Shown: positions 35,358-46,000 of the stretch, in pieces
How the letters are laid out: every line of letters begins with the position of its first letter
Numbering within the stretch: position 1 is the stretch's first letter
Assembly (NCBI RefSeq): GCF_004352915.1
Contig: NZ_SJSY01000075.1
Span: 62,001-126,000, forward strand
Direction of reading: 5' to 3'
DNA from: Flavobacterium zhairuonense
Lineage (GTDB): Bacteria > Bacteroidota > Bacteroidia > Flavobacteriales > Flavobacteriaceae
Length of the DNA stretch: 64,000 nt
Notes under the pieces: generated by a model
What the model was told of the DNA's origin: nothing
Seen by the model: the letters and a program-made list of their open reading frames with translations, nothing else
Database searches by the model: none
Position numbers and translations under genes: made by a program

Positions 35358-38300
35358 ATGAAATTAGCCGAAATATCCATAAAACGTCCGTCGCTGGTAA
35401 TTGTATTGTTTACAATTCTGACTCTTGGTGGATTGTTCAGCTACAGCCAATTGGGCTACGAGCTGATCCCGAAATTTGAACAAAACGTTATTACCATTTC
35501 TACCGTTTATCCTGGAGCTTCTCCAAGTGAGGTAGAAAATACCGTAACCAAAAAGATAGAAGATGCGATTGCGTCTTTAGAAAACGTAAAAAAGATTGAC
35601 TCAAAGTCGTATGAAAGTTTGTCGATTGTTTCGATTACATTGACATCAAACGCAAAAGTCGATTTCTCTTTGAATGATGCACAGCGAAAAATCAACGCGA
35701 TTATTAGTGATTTGCCAGATGACGTAAAAACGCCGGCATTGACTAAATTCTCGCTGAGTGATTTGCCAATTATGACGCTTGGTGCCAATGGTAAAATGGA
35801 CGAAGCTGCCTTTTATGACTTAATTGACAAAAAAGTTGCTCCAATTTTATCTCGTGTACAAGGTGTGGCTCAAGTAAATATTATTGGTGGTTCTGAGCGT
35901 GAAATTCAGGTAAATCTTGATGCAGTAAAAATGCAAGGTTATGGACTTTCTGTTCCGCAAGTACAACAAAACATTTTGACTTCAAACTTGGATTTCCCAA
36001 CAGGAAACATTCAAACTAGAAATCAAAAAATATTAATTCGTTTAGCGGGTAAATATAAAAGTGTTGAAGAATTAAGAAACCTAGTTGTTTCTTCTCAAAA
36101 CGGAATCCAGATTCGTTTAAGTGATATTGCCGATGTTCAGGATACACAAAAAATTGCTGAAAAAATATCACGTGTAGATCAAAAAAGCGCAATTGTACTT
36201 CAAATTATCAAACAATCTGATGCAAATGCTGTTGCGGTAAGTGAGCAATTATTAAAAACAATTGCAACTCTTGAAAAAGATTATAAAGTAAATCAACTTA
36301 AATTAGAAGTTGCAAAAGACAGTACAATCTTTACACTTGAAGCAGCAGATTCTGTTGTTCACGATTTATTGATTGCGGTAATTCTGGTTGCATTTGTAAT
36401 GTTGTTTTTCCTTCACAGTATCAGAAACTCGTTGATTGTAATGGTTTCGATTCCGGCTTCGTTGATTGCAACTTTCATCGGAATTTATTTGATGGGATAT
36501 ACTTTGAACTTAATGAGTTTATTAGGATTATCTCTTGTTGTTGGTATCCTTGTGGATGATGCGATTGTGGTTTTGGAGAATATTTACAGGCACATGGAAA
36601 TGGGTAAAAGCCGAATCCGTGCGTCGTATGACGGAACTGCGGAAATTGGTGGAACGGTAACTTCGATCACATTAGTAATCGTGGTTGTATTCTTGCCAAT
36701 CGCAATGAGTTCTGGATTGGTTTCTAACATCATTACGCAGTTCTGTGTTACGGTAATTATTTCAACGATGTTGTCATTGTTGGCTTCATTTACAATTATT
36801 CCTTGGTTGTCTTCTCGTTTTGGGAAATTAGAGCATATTGAAGGAAAGAATTTATTCGGAAGAATCATTCTTGGTTTCGAAAACTATTTAACACGTTTCA
36901 CTGACTGGGTTTCTCATTTATTGACTTGGTGTTTAGATCACTATATTAAAACTTTTGTTGTTGTAATTGTATTGTTTTTCGCTTCAACCATTGGATTAAT
37001 GGGTGGAGGTTTCATTGGAGGAGAGTTTTTCGCTTCTTCTGATAGTGGAGAGTTTTTGGTACAAATTGAAATGCCAAAAGATGCTTCGTTGGAACAAACA
37101 AACTTCATGACGCAAAAAGCCGAAGCTTATTTAAAAGCTCAAGAATATGTTCACAGCCAAATTACAACGGTAGGACAAACTTCTGAAGGTTTTGGAGCAT
37201 CGCAAGCTACAGCTTACAAAGCAGAGATCGACGTAAAAATGATCGAGCAAAAAGATCGTACAGATGATGCTAATGTGTATGCAGCAAAAATCAAACGTAA
37301 GCTTGAAAAAGTATTAGTTGGAGCAAAAGTAAAAACGGTTCCGGTTGGTATCTTAGGTACTGCTGAAGATGCAACTTTAGGATTGATCGTTACTGGTCCA
37401 TCAACAGAAGCAGCGATGGCATTTGCTAAACAAGCTGAAGCTGAATTAAGAACTATTCCTGGAACAACAGAGATCAAATTAACGGTTGAAGATGGAAACC
37501 CTGAAATCAACGTAAAAGTAGATCGTGATAAAATGGCTGCTTTAGGTTTGACACTTCAAACGGTTGGTTTAACCATGCAGACTGCTTTTAGTGGTAATAC
37601 TGACGGAAAATACAGAGCTGGAGAATACGAGTACGATATCAACATCAGATACAATTCTTTCGATAGAAAAAGTATCGCTGACGTAAGTAATTTGATTTTC
37701 ATCAATAATGCTGGACAGCAAATTAAATTATCTCAATTTGCAGATATTACGGAAGGTTCTGGACCTAGCCAATTAGAGCGTAGAGACAAATCGGCGTCTG
37801 TAACGGTAAAAGGGCAAAACGTTGGGGTTCCATCTGGAACAATTGTACAACAATGGCAGGTGAAATTAGATAAATTGAAAAAACCAGCCGGAGTAAACTA
37901 CATTTGGGGTGGTGACCAAGAAAACCAATCGGAAGGATTTGGTACTTTAGGAATCGCATTATTAGCCGCTATTATTTTGGTTTACCTTGTAATGGTGAGT
38001 TTGTATGACAGTTTCGCGCACCCATTTGTAGTATTGTTCGCTATTCCGCTTTCGTTCATTGGAGCGATGTTAGCGCTGGCATTGACAAACAACTCATTGA
38101 ATATCTTTACGATTTTAGGTATCATCATGTTGATTGGTCTGGTGTGTAAGAATGCGATCATGCTTGTCGATTATACGAACCAAAGAAGAGCGGCTGGAGA
38201 ATCAATCAGAACAGCGTTGATTCAAGCAAACCACGCTCGTTTGCGTCCGATCTTGATGACAACAATTGCGATGGTATTTGGTATGTTCCCAATTGCATTG

Positions 38301-38534
38301 GCAAAAGGAGCAGGAGCTGAATGGAAAAATGGTCTTGCTTGGGTAATTATTGGAGGTTTGATTTCTTCATTATTCTTAACCTTGATTGTAGTTCCTGTAA
38401 TTTATAATATTATGGAGAAATTAATTCAGAAATTCTCTAAAGGAGAAAAAATTGACTACGAAGCTGAAATGGTTGCTGATTATACACCAACAGAATTAAG
38501 CGAAGACGGTTTTAATCCGAAACATACGCATTAA
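35358..38534 (+). CDS. RND-family efflux pump, inner-membrane transporter (HAE1/AcrB-like)
   Basis: This 1058-residue proton-driven exporter has 12 membrane helices and two large periplasmic porter loops. The TM4 Asp pair is visible in LVVGILVDDAIVVLENIYRH. The N-terminal ISIKRPSLVIVLFTILTLGG and repeated-half IMLIGLVCKNAIMLVDYTNQ are also typical. It works with the upstream adaptor and TolC homologue. A terminator follows at 38555. It is probably derepressed when the TetR protein binds its ligand, though no direct operator lies in front of this gene. Confidence 0.96.
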   Translation: MKLAEISIKRPSLVIVLFTILTLGGLFSYSQLGYELIPKFEQNVITISTVYPGASPSEVENTVTKKIEDAIASLENVKKIDSKSYESLSIVSITLTSNAKVDFSLNDAQRKINAIISDLPDDVKTPALTKFSLSDLPIMTLGANGKMDEAAFYDLIDKKVAPILSRVQGVAQVNIIGGSEREIQVNLDAVKMQGYGLSVPQVQQNILTSNLDFPTGNIQTRNQKILIRLAGKYKSVEELRNLVVSSQNGIQIRLSDIADVQDTQKIAEKISRVDQKSAIVLQIIKQSDANAVAVSEQLLKTIATLEKDYKVNQLKLEVAKDSTIFTLEAADSVVHDLLIAVILVAFVMLFFLHSIRNSLIVMVSIPASLIATFIGIYLMGYTLNLMSLLGLSLVVGILVDDAIVVLENIYRHMEMGKSRIRASYDGTAEIGGTVTSITLVIVVVFLPIAMSSGLVSNIITQFCVTVIISTMLSLLASFTIIPWLSSRFGKLEHIEGKNLFGRIILGFENYLTRFTDWVSHLLTWCLDHYIKTFVVVIVLFFASTIGLMGGGFIGGEFFASSDSGEFLVQIEMPKDASLEQTNFMTQKAEAYLKAQEYVHSQITTVGQTSEGFGASQATAYKAEIDVKMIEQKDRTDDANVYAAKIKRKLEKVLVGAKVKTVPVGILGTAEDATLGLIVTGPSTEAAMAFAKQAEAELRTIPGTTEIKLTVEDGNPEINVKVDRDKMAALGLTLQTVGLTMQTAFSGNTDGKYRAGEYEYDINIRYNSFDRKSIADVSNLIFINNAGQQIKLSQFADITEGSGPSQLERRDKSASVTVKGQNVGVPSGTIVQQWQVKLDKLKKPAGVNYIWGGDQENQSEGFGTLGIALLAAIILVYLVMVSLYDSFAHPFVVLFAIPLSFIGAMLALALTNNSLNIFTILGIIMLIGLVCKNAIMLVDYTNQRRAAGESIRTALIQANHARLRPILMTTIAMVFGMFPIALAKGAGAEWKNGLAWVIIGGLISSLFLTLIVVPVIYNIMEKLIQKFSKGEKIDYEAEMVADYTPTELSEDGFNPKHTH

Positions 38535-38554
38535 TAGTTTTTAATTTTGATTTG

Positions 38555-38600
38555 AAAATCCCAGATTCCGCCCGAATGGAATTTGGGATTTTTTTTGAAT
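38555..38600 (+). terminator. Terminator of the RND efflux operon
   Basis: The 15-base arms 38555-38569 and 38578-38592 (AAAATCCCAGATTCC against GGAATTTGGGATTTT, one wobble) are followed by a T-run. Confidence 0.9.
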
Positions 38601-38614
38601 TAAGAATGAAAGTA

Positions 38615-38691
38615 TTTCACGCAGATTTTGCAGATCAAATTAGAATAAATCTGTGTTTATCTGCTTAAATATGTTCAAAATCTGCGTGAAA
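38615..38691. repeat. CTGCGTGAAA inverted repeat
   Basis: The outer arms TTTCACGCAGATTTT (38615-38629) and AAAATCTGCGTGAAA (38677-38691) are perfect. The interior holds further GCAGAT/ATCTG words. It lies between the RND terminator and the MFS gene and is similar in vocabulary to the hairpin at 18128. Confidence 0.88.
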
Positions 38692-38748
38692 AAATTATAA
38701 ACAGTTTATTAAAAATCTGTTTATTTGCATCTCCTTACTAAAAGTATT

Positions 38749-39999
38749 ATGCTACAAAAAGATAAATCGGCGGCGATTGGTTTCATTTTCATAACCATGT
38801 TGATTGACATTACGGGATGGGGAATTATTATTCCGGTTGTTCCTAAATTAATTGAAGAATTGATTCACGGTGATATCAGTGAAGCAGCAAAAATTGGTGG
38901 CTGGCTGACTTTCGCGTATGCAATAACTCAATTTGTATTTGCGCCAGTAATTGGAAATTTAAGTGATAAATTCGGGAGAAGACCTATTATCTTAATTTCT
39001 CTATTCGGATTTTCATTAGATTATCTCTTGTTGGCTTTTTCGCCAACAATTCTCTGGCTTTTTATTGGTAGAATAATTGCCGGTGTAACGGGAGCAAGTA
39101 TTACAACAGCTTCTGCTTATATCGCCGATGTTAGTACACCCGAAAACAGAGCAAAAAACTTTGGTTTAATTGGCGCAGCTTTTGGATTAGGATTTATTAT
39201 CGGGCCAGTTATTGGCGGTTTGTTAGGTCAGTACGGGTCACGAGTTCCGTTCTATGCGGCTGCAATTTTGTGTATGGTAAATTTCCTTTACGGATTTTTC
39301 ATTTTGCCGGAATCTCTTAAAAAAGAAAATCGTAGGCCTTTTGATTGGAAGCGCGCTAATCCGGTTGGGGCAATTTTAGGTTTGAAAAAACATCCAGAAT
39401 TAATTGGATTGATTTCAGCGATATTTCTTTTATATGTAGGTTCTCATGCAGTTCAAAGCAATTGGAGTTTCTTCACTATTTACCAATTCAATTGGGATGA
39501 GAGAATGATCGGAATTTCATTAGGAATAATTGGTTTGTTGGTTGGAGTTGTTCAAGGAGGATTAATCCGTTTTATTAATCCGAAATTAGGAAATGAAAAA
39601 AGTATTTATGTTGGATTAGCTTTATATACCATCGGAATGTTATTATTTGCTTTTGCAACAGAAAGCTGGATGATGTTTGTATTTTTGATTCCGTATTGTC
39701 TTGGCGGAATTGCTGGACCTGCTTTGCAATCTGTAGTGGCAAGTAAAGTATCGCCAAGCGAGCAAGGAGAAATTCAAGGAACTTTGACAAGTTTAATGAG
39801 TGCCTCTTCGATTATTGGTCCGCCAATGATGGCCAACACATTTTACTTTTTTACTCATAGCGATGCACCTTTTAAATTTGCTGGAGCGCCGTTTATTTTG
39901 GGTGGTTTTTTAATGTTATTGAGTACGGTAGTTGCTTATTTTTCTTTAAAAAAACATTCGGTTCCAAAAGTCGAAATAGATTCACAAGAAACAGAATAA
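38749..39999 (+). CDS. MFS transporter, TetA-like (TCR/Tet family)
   Basis: This 416-residue, 12-helix drug/proton antiporter-like protein shows motif A, GNLSDKFGRRPIILISLFG, in the loop between helices 2 and 3. GASITTASAYIADV and GLIGAAFGLGFIIGPVIGG are the helix 4-5 motif C region of DHA1 transporters. The ATG at 38749 is preferred over a TTG at 38725. The annotation as a tetracycline transporter would be too specific; the substrate is unknown. Confidence 0.9.
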   Translation: MLQKDKSAAIGFIFITMLIDITGWGIIIPVVPKLIEELIHGDISEAAKIGGWLTFAYAITQFVFAPVIGNLSDKFGRRPIILISLFGFSLDYLLLAFSPTILWLFIGRIIAGVTGASITTASAYIADVSTPENRAKNFGLIGAAFGLGFIIGPVIGGLLGQYGSRVPFYAAAILCMVNFLYGFFILPESLKKENRRPFDWKRANPVGAILGLKKHPELIGLISAIFLLYVGSHAVQSNWSFFTIYQFNWDERMIGISLGIIGLLVGVVQGGLIRFINPKLGNEKSIYVGLALYTIGMLLFAFATESWMMFVFLIPYCLGGIAGPALQSVVASKVSPSEQGEIQGTLTSLMSASSIIGPPMMANTFYFFTHSDAPFKFAGAPFILGGFLMLLSTVVAYFSLKKHSVPKVEIDSQETE

Positions 40000-40004
40000 A
40001 AATA

Positions 40005-40042
40005 GAAAAGCCTTCATTATCTAAAATGAAGGCTTTTTTTAT
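40005..40042. terminator. Bidirectional terminator between MFS and adhesin genes
   Basis: The perfect arms AAAAGCCTTCATT (40006-40018) and AATGAAGGCTTTT (40025-40037) have A and T runs on either side. They serve two converging genes. Confidence 0.9.
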
Positions 40043-40055
40043 AGCTTTTGAAAAA

Positions 40056-43000
40056 CTATTTTTTAATGAATTTGATTGTCTTCTGTTTGTTTTCAGATTT
40101 TACTTTTAAGATGTAAACTCCACTAGAAAGGTTTGATAAATCAATTTCCGAATGAAGATCATTGATTCTTTTAAAAACAACAGATTTTCCAGAGATATCA
40201 ATAATTTCTACATCATCAATAGTTGAATTGTTTTCAATATTTAAAATATCAATCACCGGATTAGGATAAAATTGGAACGAAGTCAAATTAAAATCTGGTG
40301 CCGAAAGCGAACCATTTACTTTAGCTGTTACTGCAAGACGTTCCTTACTCTCAATTCCGTTTATGGTTTGCGAAGCATAATAAGTAGTTCCGTCGACCAA
40401 AACAGTTGTTAAAGGCAAAGGAGTTTCAGCTGTTGATTTGCTTGTTTTGGTTTGTGAAGGACTTGGAGCACTATACCATTTAATGTTTTGACCTTCAACA
40501 ACAAGATCTGCCAAAGTTGATCCTGGTTTGACATCAACAACTAGGGCTTCTTGTTTGCCTTCAGCTAAAGGAGCCGGTGGATTAATAACGAAATTTAACA
40601 TTACATAGCATCCATTTGCATCCTGAACAATCGCTGTATATTCTCCAGCTTCTAAATTTGTAAATGTATTATTGGATGAAAACACATTCAAATTAGGAGA
40701 AATTGCATATTGAAAATTACCTGTACCACCAGAAGCCGTAATTGTTGCAGTTTGATTCTCAATATTTAAATCTGCAATTATAGGTTGAGGCTGTTCTAAT
40801 TGTATAGCCACAACTGCTGTACAATCATTATTATCTCTGACAGTTATAATATGAGTGCCTGCATTTACGACAAATGAGTTACTACTTTGAAACGGACCTC
40901 CATTTAATGAATAAACAAAAGGGGCACGGCCTCCACTAGTATTTGCTGTTATTGTACCGTTTTGTGAACAAGTTACAGGTGATGTAATAGTTGCTATTAA
41001 TTGAACAGGGATTACAGGGTCTATTGTAGCAAAAAGTGAAGTAATACTATTTTGAGCATCACGTACTATTATATTATAGCTTCCAGGGATAGCGGTAGTA
41101 AATACATTCGAAGCCATATAAGTTGTACCATTATTAAATGAATAAGAATAAGGTGCAGTTCCTCCCGTTGCAGTTACGGTTATAACTCCATTAGTGCTAC
41201 ATGTCAATGGATTTACACTAGCAGTAGCAACAAGCGCTGGTGGTGCTATAATGCTAATTCCTTGTTGTAAAAATGTACACCCTAAGGCATCTCTTACTTC
41301 CACAACATAAGATCCTGATGCTAAATTTGCAAAAAGGTTAGCAGTTTGTGACGGAACTAATACTATTCCATTACTCCTTCTAAGAGAATAAGTATAAGGT
41401 TGAACTCCGCCCGAAGCATTAACAGCAATTCTTCCATCGCTATTGTATGAAGAAGAAGGATTTACAACGCTGGTTGATGCTGATAAACGAGAAGGTTGTA
41501 ATATTGTTATGCTAGAAACAGTAGTACATCCTGCAGCATCTTTAGCAGTTACATTATATTGTCCTGGGGATAAATTATTAAAAACATTAGATGAAGAAAA
41601 TACGGTTCCTAAAGAATAAGTATAAGGCGCAGTTCCTCCGCTTGCAGTTGCGGTTATTGTACCATCTTGAGATCCGTTGCAAAAAATGTTTGTTTTAGTC
41701 AAATTGATTGCTAGTGGAACGTATGTTTTTACCTTATAAGAAATCCAGCTTGTATTACCAATAGCATCTTTTACATAAAAAACATAATTAAGACCCGATT
41801 TCAAATTTGCAACGCCATTGATTGTTGTATAGGTCTGACCTAAATTAAACGAATAAAGATAAGGCGCTACTCCTCCAGATGCGTTAATGTATAAACTCTC
41901 TCCAGGATTTTCACAAGTAATAGGAGTAACATTGCTTATAGTTATAAAAATAGGTGCAGGAAGCACAATTGTAGCATCTACGCTAGCAGACTCGCAACCG
42001 TTAGCATCTTTAGCAGTTATAGAATAAGTTCCTTCAGGTAATCCTACATAACCTACTGAAGCAGAATAATCAAATATTAGTTGATTTGTAGTAGCATTTT
42101 TAACTTTATAAGTATAAGGGGCAACACCATTACTTGAACTCATAGTTATTACTCCGTCAAGATGACCGTTAGACGTTTCGTATGTAACGGTAGCAATTGT
42201 TTTTACAGGAGTATAGGCTTTTACAATGTAATGTGTTTGTGCTTCGTTTCCAATAGCATCTTTTAATAATATAGAATAAGTACCAGGAGTCAAATTAGTT
42301 CGTCCGGGATTGTTGCTGGTATAAGTATTACCACTATCATAAGAATAAAGATATGGAGCTACACCTCCTGAAGCAGTTACAGATAATGAAGCATTTGCAA
42401 TACAAGATATAGGCGCTTTAACAGCATTTAATACTATTGGATTATTAAGTGTAATGTCTATATTGCTTTTGGTTTCCTGACATCCGTTCGCATCAATAAC
42501 ACTAATTGTGTATAAACCTGCAGGCATACCACTATATCTTTTATAAGGGACATTTTTACCGTACTCAACCCCTGTAACTTGATTTTTTACAGAATATAAA
42601 TAGGGTGCAGTCCCTCCTGCGGCATCTAATTGTATTAAGGCTCCAATTGACCCATCATTATTTAAAGTTTTAATATCAGTAATTAATTGTAAAGTAGCAG
42701 GCTCAGTTACTGCAATGTTATTCGTTACAATACAGTTATTTGCATCTTTTACAAAAAAAGTATAAATGCCTGCTGTTAAAGCAATAAAATTAGGATTAGA
42801 TGAATATGACGCTCCATCTCTTGAATAAGTGTAAGGAGATTTACCACCAGAAGCAGTCAAAGTAACCGATCCGTTATTAAAACCTTTACAAGTAACACTT
42901 TTAATTGTTGAAGTCGCAACTAAACTTGTTGGTTGTGTTACAATTGCTGTAGCATTTATTGTACATCCCCGACTGTCTTTAATTCTAATCGTGTAAGTTT

Positions 43001-46000
43001 TGGCAACAACATTGTTAAAAATATTGCTGGTTTGATAATTAGTACCATCTAGTGAATAAGTATATGGCGTCACTCCTCCGGATGCATTAACTCTTATTGA
43101 GCCATTTGCAGTTCCAAAACAAGTTGCATTTGTAACTATTGTAGTAGCACTAACCGGAGTATATGGTTTTAAGGTTATCACTGTAGAGGCAATACAATTG
43201 AGGTTATCTTTAACATTTATTGTATAAGTGCCTGCTTGTTTATAGAAAAGAGGTACGCTTGCGGTATAAGGTTCATTGTTAATTGAATATAGATATGGAC
43301 TTTTCCCTCCTGTAACATCGACTCTGAAAGATCCATTGATGCAATCCACTTCTTTGGTAATAGTAGCTGTTGCAACAAGTGATACAAGAGGATCAACAGT
43401 TATGTTTTGCACATTAGAAATACATCCATAACTATCTTTAACAATTATTGAATAAACTCCTGCCACAGCATTAGAAAAAGTATTATTGCTGGAGTAAGTA
43501 TTTCCATTATCAAAAGAATACAAATACGGACCTTGTCCTCCCGTTGCAGAAACGGTTATAATGCCATTACTAAGACAATCTACTGCTTTTGCAAGTATTG
43601 CTGTTGCAAATACTGGAGTTGGAGCAATTAAAGAAATTGTTGTAGATGCTTGAGAATTTTCAGCATCCTTAACTTTAATCAAATAAGTTCCTGGGAATCC
43701 GTTATACGTATTCGAAGCACTATAAGTAACTCCGTTATCAAAAGAATAGGTATAAGGAAGTGTTCCGCCTGTTGCCGTAACAGATATTATTCCGTTAGGA
43801 TTAGTGCATGTAATTTGTGTTGCTGCAGCGGTAGCTATAAGTGCAGGCGGTCCATCAATAATTGAAACTGCTTGCATTGCGATACATCCATTGGCGTCTT
43901 TAACCTGAACACTATATGATCCTGCTTGTAAGCCATCAAAAATGTTTGAAGGCTGGAAAATGCTAGAAGGTGTTCCGTCGATTGTCAATGCGTACGTGTA
44001 AGGGGCAAATCCACCATTTGCAATAACAGTTATTTGACCATCATTAACACCAACAGTGGATGAATTTTTAACGTTTACAGTTGGTGTTATAGGAGTAGGC
44101 TCAGTTATAACTACATAAGAAGAACTCAAACAGCCATTCGCATCTTTTACAGTTACATTATAATAACCAGCAACTAAATTTGTGAAAACATTTGTTGGAA
44201 AAAAAGGAGAATTGTCTAATGCGTAAAGAAAAGGTGCTTTTCCACCGGCTGCACTTACAATTATAGTTCCGTCAGTGCTCTGAGAACAACTTACGTTAGT
44301 TTGAGTAAAAGCTAGTGTTGGAAAACTTATAGGCGCAATAGTTATACTGTTTGTGGTAGTTACAGCACCATTGGCATCTTTTACAGTAATCGAATAAGTT
44401 CCCTCAGTTAAATTGCTAAAAACATTAGCTGACTGAAAACTTACTCCATTTATAGAATAAGTATATGGAGCCGTTCCTCCTGATGCAGCAGTAACTATTT
44501 CTGCATTGCTCATACAATCAATATCTTTAGTAATGGCAATCGTAGCTGTAATTGGACCCGTAATTTCAGCCCAAAAACTACCCGGTTCGCAATTATTAGA
44601 ATCCTTTAATCTCACATGATGCAATCCAGGAGTAACATTTGTAAAAATATTATTAGTTTGAAAAGTACCGTCATCTATCGAATAAAAATAAGATCCTGTT
44701 CCTCCTTTCACATTAAGAAGTGATATCGTATTTCCATCAATTACCAAGTCTGCATCTACAAGTGATGGTTCCGTAATCGTATAAGGAAGTGTGTTTATGC
44801 AGCCTCCAGCATCGGTAACTTTAATGGTATAATTTTCAGCTTTAAGATTGGCAAAAACATTACTGCTTGTAGAAGGATTATTATTTATTGAATATTGGTA
44901 AGGCGCTTTTCCTCCTGTTGCTATAACTGTCAAAGTTGTTTTTTCACCCCAGCATGCTAGTGGAGTATTTGCAGCTGTAATAGTTATAGGAATTGGAGAA
45001 GTTACTAAAACTGAGCTTGCATCTGAAATTGTATTTGCAGCATCTTTTACGGTAATAGTATAACTGCCGGGAGTTAAATTACTAAAAGTATTGTTTGATT
45101 GAAAAGCTCCTCCATTTATAGAATAAACATAAGGTGATGTACCTCCGTTTGCGGTTACAATTATTTGCGCTTGGGTATCACAGGTCATGGGCACTACAAC
45201 ATTAGAAGTATTCAGTGGTGCAGGTGTATTTAGAACAGAAATATTTGTCTCTGAAAAAACACATCCCAATCCATCTTTCATTTGGTAGCCATATACTCCA
45301 GATTTCAAATCTGCAAATACATTTGTTTTTTGAAATGGTCTAATTTCTAGTCCGCTGTCATCTGTTAGGGCAAATGAAAAAGGACCAACGCCAGTTAGAG
45401 GAACAATGGTTATTTTTCCATTATCATCATTTGTAGTTGTTGAGTTAGTAATTTTTATTTTTGTAGACATCAAGATTGAGCCCAAAACTTGTGTAGTATA
45501 AGAGCTGGAACATCCCTTAGCATCTTGTACAGTCACCGTGTATTCTCCCTCAGCTAAATTGCTAAAAGTATTATTGGACTGAAAACCCTCACCTATGGAA
45601 TATTGATATGGAGCTTGTCCTCCCGTTGCATTTATGGTTATTTCTCCTTCTTTTGTTCCATGACAAACTAGGTCTTTTACGGTTAAAATACCAGTTGGAG
45701 CTTCTGTCATCTCCACTTTTTCTGTAATTAAAGTGATAAGACATTTGTTAGAATCGGTTACATAAATAACGTGAGCTCCGGCACCTACATTCGTAAAAAT
45801 ATTTGAAGTCTGAAAAGGGTTATTATCTATATTGTAAATATAAGGAGGAGTACCTCCCACTGCTAATACAGTAATTGACCCAGAATTTGCACCGCAGGTA
45901 TTAGAAGATAAAACGGTACTCATTGTTAATGGAGCTGGCTCTGTGATTTCTATCTGTGCCGTTTGGGTGCTGCAGGAATAATTATCACTAACTTTTATTG

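Noticed and set aside
38749..39999. Acquired tetracycline-resistance gene
   Set aside because: The protein is TetA-like only at family level. Base composition matches the neighbours and no mobile element is present.
43650..43865. Open frame on the plus strand within the giant adhesin gene
   Set aside because: It is antisense to conserved repeats and its translation shows no protein-like features.
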